From Saprospiraceae bacterium (GTDB lineage Bacteria; Bacteroidota; Bacteroidia; Chitinophagales; Saprospiraceae), in contig JAJCYJ010000061.1 in NCBI GenBank assembly GCA_029262975.1, positions 1-17,924 of the forward strand: a DNA stretch of 17,924 nt. The letters are read 5' to 3'. Of the stretch, positions 16,634 to 17,924 are shown in pieces. Numbering within the stretch: position 1 is the stretch's first letter; every line of letters begins with the position of its first letter. Made by a program: the position numbers and the translations under genes. The notes under the pieces are model-generated. The model worked only from the letters and a program-made list of their open reading frames with translations. It did no database searches and was not told where the DNA came from.

Positions 16634-17164
16634 TTACTTGAGTAATTTGCTGATATGATGTATTAATTCAGACGTTCGGAATTGACCAAATAGATCAAAT
16701 ACGAGCAATAGACTTGAGAAAATAGTTAGACTTATCGCAGTACCTAATATGAGGTGATTCCATCCGGCCAAGACAGATAAGCTAATGATAGTAAACCCGG
16801 TTAACAAGGAGATCGTATCGACCTTTCTTTTTTGAAGAAATCTCTCATACCTGCCATTTAGATGAGGCAATTCATCCTCCATTAAAAAATTCCGGCCCGA
16901 AATAGTATCGTGAGCTCTACGATATCTCTTTAATGAACGATAAAAGCGATATGAGCCAGTTATGATAAAAAAAAGGCTAAATGGAAATGCGCTATAAAAA
17001 AGTCCTGTCGACAGTTGACCTTGTCGCCATAGGAATAATAATAATGTCCAAAGAATAGCACCTCCTCCAAGAAGTACTAAAATAGCATTGCTAATTCGTT
17101 CACCTCGATAATAATCTCTAACTCGATCAAAAATTGTTTTTTCCTTTAAGACAACTTGCTCCAT
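16634..17164 (-). CDS. Four-helix membrane protein of unknown function
   Basis: The start at 17164 gives 176 residues and a protein that begins just before the conserved-looking part. The longer frame from 17341 would overlap the divergent lipoprotein gene and adds a stretch without protein character. Four hydrophobic helices are visible at about 25-46, 54-72, 116-134 and 137-160. A basic, probably cytoplasmic loop (about 73-114, including RFYRSLKRYRRAH) lies between the second and third. The N-terminus (EKTIFDRVRDYYRGE) is charged. It should sit in the inner membrane. No transport or enzyme motif was recognised. It is transcribed divergently from the small lipoprotein gene, with 97 bp between them, and ends at a hairpin. 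Confidence 0.6.
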   Translation of the reverse strand: MEQVVLKEKTIFDRVRDYYRGERISNAILVLLGGGAILWTLLLFLWRQGQLSTGLFYSAFPFSLFFIITGSYRFYRSLKRYRRAHDTISGRNFLMEDELPHLNGRYERFLQKRKVDTISLLTGFTIISLSVLAGWNHLILGTAISLTIFSSLLLVFDLFGQFRTSELIHHISKLLK

Positions 17165-17261
17165 TGCGTTATTTGAATTTATAAAAATACTACATCTAAG
17201 AAGTAATTGCTGTTTAATATTACTTTGTATCTCTATAGGACATTGATCATTAACATTTGTC

Positions 17262-17696
17262 ATGAAATATCGTATAATATTATTCTTGGCGTTTGTAACA
17301 CTAAGTTGTGTTGAACAAAGGACTCTTATGCAGGATCGCAATACATATATCTCCTTTGGTTCTTTAGGAGGAATATCAAATAATTACACTGAATATAAAA
17401 TATTTCGTGATGGAACTGCATACATAAAAAAGCGTTTTGATTCGGACTTCATTCTTCAGGAAAGATTGGATAAGAAACAATGTATCCAATTCTTTAAAGT
17501 TTTAAGTTCTCTGCACGAAGATGGAATCGAATTGAATAATCCAGGCAATCTTTCCTACTTTATAAAATGGATTGATAAAGGTAAAGATCGTTACGAGGTG
17601 ATTTGGGGAGGCGGTGATAAAGAGGTAGATCGACGGTTACAAATATTATACAAGAATATGCAAGAATTATGTATTGACAAGCAAATAGTTCGATAA
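17262..17696 (+). CDS. Small putative lipoprotein
   Basis: The 144-residue product begins MKYRIILFLAFVTLSC, a short basic, hydrophobic signal with a lipobox-like VTLSC, so Cys16 is probably lipidated. The mature part is soluble and mixed alpha/beta, with FGSLGGISNNYTEYKIFRDGTAYIKK (an FGxxGG...Y.I..DG.....K pattern often seen in small Bacteroidota lipoproteins) and YEVIWGGGDKEVD near the C-terminal third. Function is unknown. A GT9-type glycosyltransferase starts 15 bp downstream and may share its transcript. The gap upstream shows only an imperfect -7 box (TTACTTTG at 17220-17227). Confidence 0.65.
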   Translation: MKYRIILFLAFVTLSCVEQRTLMQDRNTYISFGSLGGISNNYTEYKIFRDGTAYIKKRFDSDFILQERLDKKQCIQFFKVLSSLHEDGIELNNPGNLSYFIKWIDKGKDRYEVIWGGGDKEVDRRLQILYKNMQELCIDKQIVR

Positions 17697-17711
17697 CCAA
17701 CAAACAATTAT

Positions 17712-17924
17712 TTGAAGATTTTAGTAATTAGATATAGTTCTATGGGCGATGTAATTTTGATAACTCCTGTTATCCGAATGTTACATGTGCAATTGAATGC
17801 TTCGATTCATATTTTGACGAAGTTGAAATTTTTGACATTATTAGTCAAAAACCAATACTTATATAAAATTTATTTTCACGAGAATCTCAAAAATAAATTT
17901 TTGAGGAAAGAGGAATATGATTTG
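17712..17924 (+). CDS. Glycosyltransferase family 9 (heptosyltransferase-type), 5' part, TTG start
   Basis: The frame starts at TTG 17712-17714 and is open to the right edge (71 codons). It reads (M)KILVIRYSSMGDVILITPVIRMLH, the hallmark N-terminus of the ADP-heptose:LPS heptosyltransferase / GT9 family (beta strand, SSMGD loop, then helix). No ATG or GTG lies between the in-frame stop at 17694-17696 and this TTG, and the first ATG in frame (codon 11) would cut into the conserved Rossmann strand, so TTG is the start. These enzymes add a sugar to the lipopolysaccharide core or related glycans at the inner membrane. The acceptor and donor cannot be told from this fragment. It follows the lipoprotein gene by 15 bp. 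Confidence 0.85.
   Translation, partial: MKILVIRYSSMGDVILITPVIRMLHVQLNASIHILTKLKFLTLLVKNQYLYKIYFHENLKNKFLRKEEYDL

Noticed and set aside
17165..17341. 59-residue N-terminal extension of the minus-strand membrane protein
   Set aside because: It would overlap the start of the divergent lipoprotein gene and lacks protein-like character; the ATG at 17164 is a sufficient start.
1..17924. CRISPR arrays, insertion sequences, integrases or phage genes
   Set aside because: No regularly spaced repeats, transposase or integrase motifs, or flanking target duplications were seen on either strand.

Overview
The window looks like a piece of a low-GC Bacteroidota chromosome, most likely from the Saprospiria (the Lewinella / Haliscomenobacter kind). 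Three lines of sequence evidence support this. Several secreted proteins end in type IX secretion system (T9SS) sorting domains of both type A and type B. There is a PorP/SprF-family outer-membrane protein. Most genes lack a strong Shine-Dalgarno, and a few TAnnTTTG-type -7 boxes are present. The class-level assignment is inference from the style of the dockerin/cohesin surface proteins.

Positions 1-10919 form a cell-surface protein region. It opens with the 3' end of a gene (2-964) whose product carries a dockerin-like half-repeat, a cohesin-like domain and a T9SS type A signal, closed by a hairpin at 1029-1057. Next is a two-gene unit: an 1100-residue protein with four tandem cohesin-like domains, SprB-like repeats and a type B sorting domain (1127-4429), then its probable dedicated PorP/SprF partner (4474-5400). 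A 747-bp gene-free stretch (5401-6147), full of inverted repeats and with one candidate promoter, leads to a 1565-residue surface protein (6148-10845). That protein ends in dockerin-like, cohesin-like and type A modules paralogous to those of the first gene. A strong UUCG-loop terminator (10879-10919) closes it. Read together, these genes could build a cohesin/dockerin-type assembly on the outer surface. That is a hypothesis, not a demonstrated system.

Positions 10920-15793 hold a PLP-dependent group II decarboxylase on the minus strand. Divergent from it is a second type B T9SS protein (12439-15189) with fibronectin/cadherin-like modules. Riboflavin synthase (ribE) follows only 4 bp downstream and is probably co-transcribed.

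Positions 15794-17924 hold a DinB-family protein (minus) with a well-formed Bacteroidota promoter, a possible short gene remnant, a four-helix membrane protein of unknown role (minus), a divergent small putative lipoprotein (plus), and the start of a GT9 (heptosyltransferase-type) glycosyltransferase that begins with TTG and runs off the right edge.

No tRNA, rRNA, CRISPR array, insertion sequence or phage gene was seen.
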